Of a DNA stretch of 58,728 nucleotides, positions 38,982 through 47,886 are shown piece by piece. The position numbers and the translations under genes are program-made. Source of the DNA: Pseudomonadota bacterium (GTDB lineage: Bacteria > Desulfobacterota > Desulfovibrionia > Desulfovibrionales > Desulfovibrionaceae); the NCBI GenBank assembly GCA_023403845.1, contig JAEYDL010000031.1, positions 1 to 58,728 of the forward strand. Reading direction: 5' to 3'. The notes beneath the pieces were generated by a model. The model saw only the letters and a list, made by a program, of their open reading frames with translations. It searched no databases and was not told where the DNA came from. The first letter of the stretch is position 1. Each line of letters starts with the position of its first letter.

Positions 38982-39111
38982 AGCGTGCGCGGGAACACGG
39001 TACATAGGGGGAAAGACGATCCGGCGTTCGGATTCCGTCGGTTTCATTGTCTTTGCAGTGCCGGGAGTATCCCGGTTTTCTCACTCGTACCGCCCTCAGG
39101 AGGGCTTCCCC

Positions 39112-39576
39112 ATGCATGCAATATTTCGTTCTTTGATCGTAGTGGCCGGACTTCTTTTCGCCGTTCCTGCCGTTGCCGCCGATAACACCAAAACAGCCAT
39201 CCCGGACAAGCCCGCCCGCATCGTGGAGCGGAATACTCCGGTCGCCGTGGAATTTGAGGGCAACGACAGTCTGGGATCACGCTTGTCCACACGGGTCAAG
39301 GAATCGCTGAATTCAAGCAATCTGTTTGTGCTGACCGAAAAGGATACGCCGAAGATCCGAGTTCTTATCGCTACCGTACCCGAGTTCGCAGACCGTCCCG
39401 GAGTTGGTTCCGCCTACTCGGTGATCTGGCTGTTCAGCCAGTCCGAATCCACACTGCGGCATTTTCTGAGCCGGGAAGTCGGCGTGCTGACGCCCGATGA
39501 AGTGGATGGACTGGCCGCCAGAATCATTGAACGCACTGACGGCATCGCAGTCCGGTACGGCTATCTGTTCCAGTAG
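39112..39576 (+). CDS. Periplasmic protein of unknown function
   Basis: The 154-aa product starts MHAIFRSLIV after a perfect AGGAGG site. A signal peptide ends at AVAA/DN near residue 25. The mature domain has a VEFEGNDSLGSRLSTRVKE stretch and a PKIRVLIATVPE strand pattern, and ends VRYGYLFQ. I do not recognise the family. It could be a small envelope protein like the YajG-type lipoprotein 5 kb upstream, whose theme (strand, helix, strand) is similar, but it lacks a lipobox. Confidence 0.7.
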   Translation: MHAIFRSLIVVAGLLFAVPAVAADNTKTAIPDKPARIVERNTPVAVEFEGNDSLGSRLSTRVKESLNSSNLFVLTEKDTPKIRVLIATVPEFADRPGVGSAYSVIWLFSQSESTLRHFLSREVGVLTPDEVDGLAARIIERTDGIAVRYGYLFQ

Positions 39577-39841
39577 TCTCATGCTGGAAGGGGCGCGTTC
39601 ACCCTCGTTTTTTCCGGGAAATCATGCCGCGGCGTGGTTTCCTTTTTTATGCCCGGGCAAGGGGTTTTCCACCTTGATTTGAGAGCTTCTCCGCAAGCGC
39701 GCTTGTCACGCGGGAAAGGCGCGGTTTCCCTTGTTTCCGCAAACGGAAGATGCTGATCGGATCCCCTTTCCAGAGCTTCTGGCGGATTCGTTTGCGGGCA
39801 TGCAGGGAGAGAAAGGCAGGGACAGGCATTTCAGGGCAGAC

Positions 39842-42304
39842 TTACAGGACTTCATAGATGCGGCAAAAGACGTTGTCGTAGATGAGTCGGAAATAGGGAG
39901 CGAAGTTCTGGTTGGCTGGGTCGCCGATGAGCAGCTGCACCAGCATTGTATTGTACATGCGGTCGTCAACCACGAGTTTTTCTCCCGTAACCTTGTTGAA
40001 CAGGAAGTGGACGTTGCGCCGTCGGTCCATATCCTCGCGCCAGGCCCTGATGGCGGCGTTGTCGGGAAGATATTCCGGAGCCGTCACATAATTGCGGTGG
40101 TCGAGCTGTCCGTCCGCGAAGATATCGATGCTGGCCGCAGGCACCGTGACGCCCGTGTTCTTGATGACGACTTCGCCGGTATCCAGACGGTAGGAGAGCG
40201 CCTGCGGCACGATGCTGATGGCGTATCCCCGGCCTTCCTTGGTTACGAAATTCCAGCTGCCGAAGGTGGAAATCCAGAAGCCCAGATTGAGCATGTCGAA
40301 GCTGACGATGATGTATTGCTTGCCGTCCGCCTGAATAAGCGGATTTTGGGGATTGTTCAGCCAGGTTACGAGGTCCGCCGCCTGATCGGAGGTCAGGTCC
40401 TTGAAGACGTTGCCGGGAACGTTCCCGCGGGCCGCCGTATATTTGATGAGCTGCCGCGCGAAACGGGGATCGGCCGTGGCGTAGACCGCTGCAGGCAGAT
40501 ACAGTGAGGGGCCGCCGTGGGCTGCACCGTCGGCGATGGTGTGCCGTCGCGCAAAGTGATGAGTCGCGTAACCCCAGTCCCACCAGTGCCAGATCATGGC
40601 GTTTTCGGGCGTGGCCGTGCGCAGCGTACGCAGCGCGTCGGCATGGCGGCGGTTCAGAATGGGACCGTGGGTCATGGCCGGAACGAGATCGGCCAGAGGG
40701 GGAATGATGACGACGAGGAGAAGAAAGACTGCCGCCAGGCGGTAGATGAAATGGGGGCCTATGGAATCCGGAAGTCGGGTGATGCGCCAGCCCAGACGGC
40801 GCCCCGTCCCGATAAACAGCATGACGGCGGCACAGCCGGCCACCGCATAGCGCATGTCGCCGAGTCCGGTCCAGAAGGCCAGGACCTGCTCGCCGTACCG
40901 GGGCAGGACGATGAGAGCGGTCGTGACGACGATGCAGAGTGACAGGAAGATGCGCCGGGTCCATTTGGCTCTGATGTCCCCAAGCGTGCATGCCAGCCAG
41001 TCCACAGGCAGGGTCAGGCCGAGCGCGATTACGGGAGCGCCGAACATGACGAGACGTCCGCCCATTTTGGTGCTGAGAAAGGCGAGAGCGGCAAGGGGGA
41101 GCAGAAAGAGCGCTCCCGAGCGGGCCCATAGAACGAGAAGAAAGCCCAGCATGCCGAGAACGGCCACTGGAGCCCAGGGGTGGAAATAGACGAGGATTTC
41201 CGGAACGGAAAGATCCTGTATTTCGATAATGGACTGTGCCACGGAGGGAAAGACCAGCGGATCGGAAACTCCGGCGGTCACGGGGTCCCCCGAGCGTTTC
41301 AGATAGCCCTGAACGTGGTGCAGCATGGTGTTCAGCACGTTCATATCCACGAGCAGGACAAGAACAATGACGCCGAACGCGGCAATGACCGCAGGGCGAT
41401 GAAGAGCCTTCAGAAAGTCCCGCACCTGACCGAGAACAGCGATCAGCAGCACAAGCGGAAACAGCAGGCCCGTCATTTCGGCCAATGTGGGCAGCGCATA
41501 GCACAGAACGGCGAGAAGCGCCGTTCGATGTTCCCCCCGTCTGGCGAGAAGCAGGGCCATGAACGCGAACAGGCCCGCATTGTAGCGGATCAGATAGGGG
41601 AACATGGAGTGCCAGTCCTGAGCCCATGCCGATAACAGGCCGCTTGCACCAAGCCAGATGATCCATACCGGAGCGAGCATGGAGCCTGGGGTATGGCCTG
41701 GGGCCTCAAAGGCAAGAGGGACACGACGACGCAGACACAGGAAGGGCAGCGCCAGCGGGTGACGCAGGAAGCGCATGACCCAGCAGGCAGGAGCCAGTCC
41801 TATCAGCAGCGGCAGGAACAGGGTGACGAGATCGGTATCGGCGTAGCCGAAAAGCGTACGGGCCAGAAAGCCCGGGGCGAGGGAGGCGAGAATGCCGGCG
41901 CAGAATCCGGCTTCCATGCTGCCCATGCTCCACGCCCAGAGAAAGACGAGCAGAGCGACGAGGCTTGCCATGACCGGCGGCAGCCAGAAGGCGACCTGAG
42001 CCGGATCGGTGCCGAGGACGAGGGCCAGAATTCGGAGCAGCTCGGACATGGGATGTCCTGTTCCGAATTCGAACCCCTCGGCCCCGGCGACCCAGTGATA
42101 GGCGTCATGGGTGGCAAGGAGCATTTCACTTCCCAGCCGAAACTCTACCTCCTGCCATGAAGGCCATTCCTGAAGCCGAAGCCAGAACGCGGCGCCATAC
42201 GTAGCCAGCCCCATGAACACTCCCAGAAGCCAGCGGGGAAGCGGGCCCAGAGGGATGTTTCTGGATGTGGGGAGGGGGCTGGTTTCGGGTGCTGAATGGG
42301 TCAC
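39842..42304 (-). CDS. pglB: PglB/STT3-type oligosaccharyltransferase
   Basis: The 820-aa protein starts at a GTG (GAGG 7 nt upstream) and has about 13 hydrophobic segments followed by a periplasmic domain from about residue 540. STT3 motifs are visible: THDAYHWV near 66, a GGRLVMFGAP motif near 416 and WWDWGYATH near 573, the WWDYG site that binds the acceptor sequon. It should move a lipid-linked glycan to Asn-x-Ser/Thr in exported proteins. No pgl glycan cluster is adjacent, so the donor glycan must be made elsewhere, perhaps by the block at 8-13 kb. Confidence 0.9.
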   Translation of the reverse strand: MTHSAPETSPLPTSRNIPLGPLPRWLLGVFMGLATYGAAFWLRLQEWPSWQEVEFRLGSEMLLATHDAYHWVAGAEGFEFGTGHPMSELLRILALVLGTDPAQVAFWLPPVMASLVALLVFLWAWSMGSMEAGFCAGILASLAPGFLARTLFGYADTDLVTLFLPLLIGLAPACWVMRFLRHPLALPFLCLRRRVPLAFEAPGHTPGSMLAPVWIIWLGASGLLSAWAQDWHSMFPYLIRYNAGLFAFMALLLARRGEHRTALLAVLCYALPTLAEMTGLLFPLVLLIAVLGQVRDFLKALHRPAVIAAFGVIVLVLLVDMNVLNTMLHHVQGYLKRSGDPVTAGVSDPLVFPSVAQSIIEIQDLSVPEILVYFHPWAPVAVLGMLGFLLVLWARSGALFLLPLAALAFLSTKMGGRLVMFGAPVIALGLTLPVDWLACTLGDIRAKWTRRIFLSLCIVVTTALIVLPRYGEQVLAFWTGLGDMRYAVAGCAAVMLFIGTGRRLGWRITRLPDSIGPHFIYRLAAVFLLLVVIIPPLADLVPAMTHGPILNRRHADALRTLRTATPENAMIWHWWDWGYATHHFARRHTIADGAAHGGPSLYLPAAVYATADPRFARQLIKYTAARGNVPGNVFKDLTSDQAADLVTWLNNPQNPLIQADGKQYIIVSFDMLNLGFWISTFGSWNFVTKEGRGYAISIVPQALSYRLDTGEVVIKNTGVTVPAASIDIFADGQLDHRNYVTAPEYLPDNAAIRAWREDMDRRRNVHFLFNKVTGEKLVVDDRMYNTMLVQLLIGDPANQNFAPYFRLIYDNVFCRIYEVL

Positions 42305-42353
42305 GGCATGGCCTCGGATGAGGGTCGCAGCGAAATCCGGCGCTGTTCCGATG

Positions 42354-42572
42354 TTATTTTTCCTGTTCCCGTTCTTCCTGACAGGCTCTGCACAGGCCTA
42401 CGCCGGGAAGGGCCTCCAGACGGCGCGGCGGAATGGGTTCGCCGCATTCGCGGCAGCAGGCCTTTCCGTCGATCCATTCCGGGCCTTCCCAGTACAGGGA
42501 GGAGCGGGCCCGGCTGAGAGCTGTTTCACGTTCAAGACGCTCAAGTTCCTGCGCCTGATCAAAGATATCCAT
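42354..42572 (-). CDS. TraR/DksA family small zinc-finger protein
   Basis: The 72-aa protein has a short helical N-terminus (IFDQAQELERLERETAL) and a four-cysteine zinc finger, CRECGEPIPPRR...LCRACQ. This is the compact TraR or phage-type relative of DksA, lacking most of the coiled coil. Such proteins can act on RNA polymerase without ppGpp. It lies between the YhcH-family gene and pglB on the same strand; no other phage or plasmid genes are near. Confidence 0.85.
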   Translation of the reverse strand: MDIFDQAQELERLERETALSRARSSLYWEGPEWIDGKACCRECGEPIPPRRLEALPGVGLCRACQEEREQEK

Positions 42573-42603
42573 TCATGGAATCCTTCTGGATAGGGAAGCT
42601 CCG

Positions 42604-43077
42604 CTAGGCGAGAAGCAGCGCTTCCAGTGGAATTTTGGCGACGCATTTCCGCAGGGGCGCGGGCGTTCCCGTCGCGATGGCGGGCATGTGCGCGTCCCAG
42701 GGGAAGGCCAGAACGAACATGCCGGGGCGCAGCGTCACCCGCGAGACCTCGGGAGGTTCGGGAGCAAAGAATCCCACATCCCTGGTTTCGTCGAACTCGC
42801 CATCTGGAATCAGGCCTGTCGCGGCCGTATTGAAGAACCATTCCTCGCCGTCGAGCACCATCTGCACGTCGCAGAAACGTTTGTGGTATTCATACCGGCA
42901 TTCAGAGCGTATCCGGGAAGTCAGACTGTTCACGTTGACGGCGCAGCCGCCGATCAGATGCTGACCGTCTCTGAGGGCGGCGTGATCCGCCGCCTGCTGG
43001 GCGAGCCAGGTCATGACCTCTTCCCAGACGGGACCGAAACCGTACTTCTGCCAGTTACTGATGTGTTCGACAAGCAT
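42604..43077 (-). CDS. YhcH/YjgK/YiaL family protein
   Basis: The 157-aa cupin-like protein has the DUF386 pattern: SECRYEYHKRFCDVQMVLDGEEW near 58, FFAPEPPEVSRVTL near 105 and FVLAFPWDAHMPAIA near 122, the H and E residues likely binding a metal. Members of the family are often found with sugar catabolism genes and may be anomerases. Here it sits 18 nt after argD with no sugar genes nearby. Confidence 0.85.
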   Translation of the reverse strand: MLVEHISNWQKYGFGPVWEEVMTWLAQQAADHAALRDGQHLIGGCAVNVNSLTSRIRSECRYEYHKRFCDVQMVLDGEEWFFNTAATGLIPDGEFDETRDVGFFAPEPPEVSRVTLRPGMFVLAFPWDAHMPAIATGTPAPLRKCVAKIPLEALLLA

Positions 43078-43095
43078 TGTGGAAGCTCCCGGGCA

Positions 43096-44295
43096 TTATA
43101 AGGTGTTGAGGATTTCGTCAAGCGTCGTGGCGAAGGCGTCGAGATCGGCCTCGGGAATGGTGAGCGCGGGTAGCAGCCGCAGAACGCGTTCGTGCGAGAG
43201 ATTGACGATGAACCCGCGTTCGATCAGCTTTTCCCAGACTTCCTTGCCCGGGAAGGCCAGCTCCACGCCGATCATGAGACCGAGTCCACGGACTTCCGCA
43301 ATGGTTCCGGGGCGACTGGCCGCGATGGCGCGCAGCTTGTCCATGAAGGCGGAACCGAGCCGGGCGGCGCGTTCGTCCAGCCTGTCGCGCTGCATGATTT
43401 CCACTACCTTGCCGGCCACGGCGGAAACCAGTGCTCCGCCGCCAAAGGTCGAGGCATGGCTGCCGGTTACAAATCCTTTCGAGATCTCGGTCGTGGTCAT
43501 GATCGCGCCCATGGGCAGGCCGTTGGCCAGCGCCTTGGCGGAGGAAATGATGTCGGGATGCAGATCGAAATGCTGAAAGGCCCAGGGCTTCCCGGTACGG
43601 AACAGTCCGGACTGGACTTCATCCACAAGGAACAGAACGCCCTTGCGACGGCACAGTTCCTCGATGCCCTTGGCGTAGTCTGCGGACATGGGCCGGACGC
43701 CCCCTTCTCCCTGAACGATTTCCACCAGCACAGCGGCGGTCTGCGGCGTAATGGCCTTTTCGAGTTCGTTCAGGTCGCCCCACGGCACGGTCTTGAAGCC
43801 GGGAGGAATGGGCAGGAATCCGTCCGTGAAGCGTGTCTGTCCTGTAGCCGCCATGGTGGCATACGTGCGACCATGAAAGGCGTTTTGCAGGGTGATGATT
43901 TCAAAGGCATCGATTCCCCTGACCTTCTGCATATAGCGTCTGGCCAGCTTGATCTGGGCTTCATTGGCCTCTGCGCCGGAGTTGCAGAAGAAGGCCTTTT
44001 CAAAATGGCTCAGAGAGAGCAGACGTTCGGCGAGATCGAGCTGTTCCTCCTGATAAAAGAGGTTGCTGACGTGGATGAGCTTGCGGGCCTGTTTTTCCAC
44101 GACTTCGGCGATCTCCTCATTGCAGTGGCCGAGGCTGGTCACGGCGATGCCGGCCAGCAGATCCACATATTCCTTTCCATCCAGATCATACAGGCGGGAC
44201 CCCTTTCCGCCGGCGACGCTTATGGGGTAACGGCCGTAGGTCCGGCAGAGAAGAGATTCTTCGCGGGCTTTGATGGCATCGAAAGAAGCGGTCAT
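43096..44295 (-). CDS. argD: Acetylornithine aminotransferase
   Basis: This PLP enzyme converts N-acetylglutamate semialdehyde to N-acetylornithine in arginine synthesis. The 399-aa protein has the class III aminotransferase features: SGAEANEAQIKLAR near 103, HGRTYATM near 140, the LVDEVQSGLFRTG loop near 221 and SSAKALANGLPMGA near 251 with the PLP lysine. It reads best as ArgD, possibly also acting as succinyldiaminopimelate aminotransferase. It follows dut by 52 nt. Confidence 0.92.
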   Translation of the reverse strand: MTASFDAIKAREESLLCRTYGRYPISVAGGKGSRLYDLDGKEYVDLLAGIAVTSLGHCNEEIAEVVEKQARKLIHVSNLFYQEEQLDLAERLLSLSHFEKAFFCNSGAEANEAQIKLARRYMQKVRGIDAFEIITLQNAFHGRTYATMAATGQTRFTDGFLPIPPGFKTVPWGDLNELEKAITPQTAAVLVEIVQGEGGVRPMSADYAKGIEELCRRKGVLFLVDEVQSGLFRTGKPWAFQHFDLHPDIISSAKALANGLPMGAIMTTTEISKGFVTGSHASTFGGGALVSAVAGKVVEIMQRDRLDERAARLGSAFMDKLRAIAASRPGTIAEVRGLGLMIGVELAFPGKEVWEKLIERGFIVNLSHERVLRLLPALTIPEADLDAFATTLDEILNTL

Positions 44296-44347
44296 GACGA
44301 TATCTCCATGCCCGTCGATATGACGGGTTCGCGGGGAGTGCCCCCGG

Positions 44348-44824
44348 TTATTTTCCTGTATGTCCGAAGCCTCCGGATCCTCGTCCGGTGGCTCCCAGTT
44401 CTTCCGCTACGGTCAGCTTCACCTGCAGAGCAGGCTGAAAGACAAGCTGGGCGATACGGTCCCCTCGTCGGAGTCGTCGCGGTTCGCCGGACGTGTTGAG
44501 CAGAACGACGGAGATTTCTCCACGGTAATCAGGATCAATGACGCCGACGCCCTGCGCCACGGTCAGCCCCTGAACGGCTCCAAGTCCGCTGCGGGAATAG
44601 ACGAATCCGGCGATGCCCGGTGTGACTGGCTCGACGGCGATGCCGGATGGGACGGCAAGCCTGGCTCCTGCGGGAATTTCCATTTCCTCAACATCGAGAC
44701 AGGCCCGCAGATCAAGACCTACGGAACCGGCGGTTGCGTAGCCGAGCCCCTTGCCGTCGGCGGCGTAGAGGACCCCGGCGTCTTGCAGATACTGGATTTT
44801 GACTTCCGGCTGGAAGGTGGACAT
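44348..44824 (-). CDS. dut: dUTP pyrophosphatase
   Basis: Dut hydrolyses dUTP to dUMP, keeping uracil out of DNA and feeding thymidylate. The 158-aa product starts MSTFQPEVKI after a GAGGAG site. The trimeric-dUTPase motifs are visible: AGSVGLDLRA near 32, SRSGLGAVQGLTVAQGVGV, DPDYRGEISVVL and the C-terminal P-loop-like GRGSGGFGHTGK. Confidence 0.95.
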   Translation of the reverse strand: MSTFQPEVKIQYLQDAGVLYAADGKGLGYATAGSVGLDLRACLDVEEMEIPAGARLAVPSGIAVEPVTPGIAGFVYSRSGLGAVQGLTVAQGVGVIDPDYRGEISVVLLNTSGEPRRLRRGDRIAQLVFQPALQVKLTVAEELGATGRGSGGFGHTGK

Positions 44825-45047
44825 GGCATGCTCCTCAACAAGCGTAAAGAATTTTTCTTTACCGCAAGAGGTGTGGGGCCACAAGGGGAATATTGGGGGA
44901 TTCCGGCGGGCATTATCTGCTTGCGCGGCGGCGAAATTTCTCTGCCGGACGAGGTTCTTCGCCGGGGAGGGATTCGTCGCTCCGGAGTCCCTGCGGAAAA
45001 TGTTTCTGTCCGCATCACAAGGGTGAAACGCCGTTTTCCGGAAGGTG
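44825..45047. other. Intergenic region dut to thioesterase
   Basis: No gene or terminator recognised in 223 bp. Confidence 0.4.
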
Positions 45048-45458
45048 TCAGAGAGAAAGCGTCTTGCCTGTGTCGCTGCTGGTAAGAATGGCGACGGCGA
45101 TCAGAGCGCCTTCTGCGTCGGTCACCTTGACGTCGTAGGTGCCGAGATGCCGTCCGGAACGGATGCGCCGGGCTTCGCCGCGCAGCGGACCCTTGCGCCC
45201 GGGACGCAGAAAGGACACGGAGGATTGAGCCGTAACACGATAGATGCCGGCTGCGTTGGAAGCCGCCGCGAAGACGAAGTCGATCAGCGCGAAGATGGCG
45301 GCGCCGTGAGCGTTGCCCATGCCGTTGCTGTGGCGAACGTCCAGGGGCATTTCCGCCACGCTGTGTCCGTCCTCAATGGAGAGAAGCCGGATGTCCAGCT
45401 GGCGGGAAAAGGGATCATGGCGTTGAAAATGGCGGGAAAGTTCGTCGAGAGTCAGCAT
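45048..45458 (-). CDS. PaaI-type hotdog-fold thioesterase
   Basis: The 136-aa protein has the hotdog signature NGMGNAHGAAIFALIDFVFAAAS near 45-67. The HG-x6-D pattern in it is the active-site helix of PaaI/YbgC-like acyl-CoA thioesterases. A sulfur- or acyl-related substrate cannot be told. It lies 33 nt downstream of the MoaB/Mog gene on the same strand. Confidence 0.85.
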   Translation of the reverse strand: MLTLDELSRHFQRHDPFSRQLDIRLLSIEDGHSVAEMPLDVRHSNGMGNAHGAAIFALIDFVFAAASNAAGIYRVTAQSSVSFLRPGRKGPLRGEARRIRSGRHLGTYDVKVTDAEGALIAVAILTSSDTGKTLSL

Positions 45459-45491
45459 TGCGGAAAGACTCCTTGAATTTGCCGGGCGGTT

Positions 45492-46304
45492 TCATTTTGT
45501 CTGAACGGCTGTTGTTTCGCCCCCGCAGTCGGAAGCGTCGCCGTGCAGCTTGTTCAGCGCATGGCCGAGAACCGGAAGAATGGCTTGCAGATTTTCGGAA
45601 ACAGCCTTGCGGCTGCCCGGCAGGCTGATCACGATACTGCGCCCTATGGTTCCGGCCACTGCCCGGGACAGCGCGGCCATGGGTGTTTGTTTGAGGCTCG
45701 CGAGCGTCATGGTCTGCTCGAATCCGGGCAGGCGGCGTTCCAGAAGCGGGGCAAGCGCCTCCGGCGTCGTATCGCGCGGGGAAAGGCCTGTTCCGCCGTT
45801 CGTGAGGATGAGATCGTACCCGTGGCCCAAAGCCAGTTCCATGACCAGACCGCGCAGGGCCTGAGGATCGTCGGGCAGCAGAAAACCCCGGCTGTATGTG
45901 ATCGGCAGAGCTTTTTGCGTCAGTTCAGCCATGAGCGGCCCGCTTTCGTCCCGGCGCTGTCCGACCGCGCCCTTGTCGGAAAGCGTGATCCAGCCAAGAG
46001 ACCAGCCTGTCCGGTCGGCATGCAACAATCTTTCCCCTTCAGGGATATCGTCAAGCGCCTCAAGCAGGGGGCAGCTGCAGATGTGCATTTCTCCCGGGAC
46101 GGTCAGCAGCGCGCGTCCGACGACCCTCAGCCGCACGCCGTCTTCAGAAAAGAGTTCCGTACCTGCGCGCCATCCGGCCGCGCAATCGGGCAAGGGGCGG
46201 GCCTGCATTCCGTGAGCTGGTCCGCTGGGCAGAGAAATTGCCCTGGCAAGAGGCAGGACCGTCCCTTTGGGGCAGGCCTGAAGATGGACCGATACAGCGT
46301 TCAT
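45492..46304 (-). CDS. MoaB/Mog-domain molybdopterin protein with extra N-terminal domain
   Basis: The 270-aa protein starts MNAVSVHLQA (GGAG upstream; earlier in-frame residues look non-coding). Residues from about 105 form a MoaB/Mog domain: GWITLSDKGAVGQRRDESGP, LILTNGGTGLSPRDTTPEAL, and a C-terminal SLPGSRKAVSENL. That domain adenylates molybdopterin for metal insertion. The first 100 residues (GTVLPLARAIS, VPGEMHICSCPLLEAL) are an additional small domain that I cannot place with certainty, perhaps MOSC-related. It should support Mo/W enzymes such as formate dehydrogenases. Confidence 0.8.
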   Translation of the reverse strand: MNAVSVHLQACPKGTVLPLARAISLPSGPAHGMQARPLPDCAAGWRAGTELFSEDGVRLRVVGRALLTVPGEMHICSCPLLEALDDIPEGERLLHADRTGWSLGWITLSDKGAVGQRRDESGPLMAELTQKALPITYSRGFLLPDDPQALRGLVMELALGHGYDLILTNGGTGLSPRDTTPEALAPLLERRLPGFEQTMTLASLKQTPMAALSRAVAGTIGRSIVISLPGSRKAVSENLQAILPVLGHALNKLHGDASDCGGETTAVQTK

Positions 46305-46415
46305 GAGGACTCCCTGCGCTGATGAATCATTCCTGTTTTCGGGGCGGGCCGCAGCATGTCGCGGGTGGAACCTGCGGTTGCGGAAGAAGGCCGGACGCTG
46401 AAAGCCGCCGCGGGC

Positions 46416-46444
46416 TTGTGCCGGGTGAAACCCTGTTGTATCCT
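46416..46444 (+). promoter_or_regulatory. Candidate queF promoter
   Basis: TTGTGC (46416-46421), 17 bp, TATCCT (46439-46444), about 52 nt before the queF ATG. A preQ1 riboswitch was looked for in the short leader and not found. Confidence 0.35.
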
Positions 46445-46496
46445 GCACCCCCTTGAGTGACAACCCCGCCCCTTGGGCTTAATTAAGGAGATTCAT

Positions 46497-47009
46497 ATGA
46501 CGATTCTGACCTCCGGCGGCGATCAGACCGCCCACCTGAAGACGCTGGGAACGGGACGTATCCCCCAGCCCGAGAGCGGACCCCATGCCGGCCTGCTGGA
46601 AGTCTTTCCCAACCGCTTCCCGCACCGTCCCTATGTCGTCAGCATGGCCTTTCCCGAGTACACGTCGCTGTGCCCCGTGACCGGACAGCCGGATTTCGGA
46701 ACCATCGTGGTGGAATACATACCACATGAAAAATGTGTGGAATCCAAGAGCTTCAAGCTCTATATGTTTGCCTACCGCAATCATCAGTCCTTTATGGAGA
46801 GCATCACCAATACTGTTCTGGAAGACATGGTCGAGGCGCTTGATCCGCTGTGGTGCCGGGTCAAGGGACTGTTTTCCCCGCGAGGGGGTACGCATCTGCA
46901 TGTCTTCGCAGAGCATTTCAAGGATGTGGATGAAACATTGCGCAGGCAGGTGGAGAGGACGGTCTCCGAATGGAAACGCGAGGCTGCTCCGCATTCCTGG
47001 GAGCGCTAG
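46497..47009 (+). CDS. queF: NADPH-dependent 7-cyano-7-deazaguanine reductase
   Basis: QueF reduces preQ0 to preQ1 in queuosine synthesis. The 170-aa product starts MTILTSGGDQ after an AAGGAG site. It is the short, unimodular type: SLCPVTGQPDF near 58 holds the catalytic Cys and Asp, and ESKSFKLYMF near 81 is the substrate/NADPH motif. It starts a plus-strand run with coaX (2-nt gap) and tilS, two of three genes dealing with tRNA. Confidence 0.95.
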   Translation: MTILTSGGDQTAHLKTLGTGRIPQPESGPHAGLLEVFPNRFPHRPYVVSMAFPEYTSLCPVTGQPDFGTIVVEYIPHEKCVESKSFKLYMFAYRNHQSFMESITNTVLEDMVEALDPLWCRVKGLFSPRGGTHLHVFAEHFKDVDETLRRQVERTVSEWKREAAPHSWER

Positions 47010-47011
47010 GC

Positions 47012-47821
47012 ATGTACGCGCTGCTTATCGACATCGGGAACACGTCCCTGAAGATAGGGCTGGCCAGTCCGGAAAAGCTGATTACGGCCTACACGCTGCC
47101 CACGGATACCTCGCAGAGCGGCGACAGCCTCGGACTTCAGATCGCGTACCTGCTCAATCATGCAGGCGTCTGCCTGAAAAGCGAGCCGGAGGCGGGGCGC
47201 ATGCGCCCCACGGCCTGCGTTGTCAGTTCCGTCGTGCCCGGCATGATCCCGCTGGTCAGGCACGCATGCGAACGATATCTTGATCTGAAGCCTTTGTTTG
47301 CGCATCACGATCTGCCCATTCCTCTGGAAAATCACTATGAACGGCCCACCGAGGTGGGAGCCGACAGGCTTGTGGGGGCGTTCGGTGCCAGAAGACTTTT
47401 TCCGGACGCGCGTTCGGTGGTGTCTGTGGACTACGGGACGGCCACCAATTTTGACTGCGTGACCGGAAACGCCTATCTCGGCGGTCTGATCTGTCCCGGC
47501 GTCATGTCTTCGCTGGGGGCTCTCGCCTCCCGTACGGCCCAGTTGCCGCGGATTGCCCTGTGTACCCATTCGGAAGCGCCTATCGTAGGCCGCAGCACCG
47601 TGACCAGCTTGAATCACGGATTCCTGTTCGGCTTCGCCTCCATGACGGAAGGGCTGTACGCTCGTCTGACCAAAACGCTCGAGGGGCCGGTGGCCTTCGT
47701 GGCTACGGGAGGCTTTGCGCCAGATGTGGCCAGGGTTGTTGACTGTTTCGATCTCGTGCGTCCCGATCTCGTCATTGAGGGGCTGCGCCAGCTCTGGATC
47801 GAGGCCGTACGCGGCAAGTAA
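47012..47821 (+). CDS. coaX: Type III pantothenate kinase
   Basis: CoaX phosphorylates pantothenate, the first step of CoA synthesis, and is insensitive to CoA. The 269-aa product starts MYALLIDIGN. The actin-like ATPase fold shows DIGNTSLKIG at 7-16 (phosphate 1), PTEVGADRLVGAFGA near 112, SVDYGTATNFD near 140 with the adenosine loop, and ATGGFAPDVARV near 230. Its ATG follows the queF stop by 2 nt, so it is translationally linked to queF. Confidence 0.95.
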   Translation: MYALLIDIGNTSLKIGLASPEKLITAYTLPTDTSQSGDSLGLQIAYLLNHAGVCLKSEPEAGRMRPTACVVSSVVPGMIPLVRHACERYLDLKPLFAHHDLPIPLENHYERPTEVGADRLVGAFGARRLFPDARSVVSVDYGTATNFDCVTGNAYLGGLICPGVMSSLGALASRTAQLPRIALCTHSEAPIVGRSTVTSLNHGFLFGFASMTEGLYARLTKTLEGPVAFVATGGFAPDVARVVDCFDLVRPDLVIEGLRQLWIEAVRGK

Positions 47822-47886
47822 TACCTTTTCGGAGCCGCGCGTGCGCTGACGGTGCGGCTTCGACGTCTTTCTTTCCGGAAGCTTCC

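Noticed and set aside
46305..46496. preQ1 riboswitch before queF
   Set aside because: No A-rich tail after a short hairpin and no pseudoknot pattern could be found in the leader.
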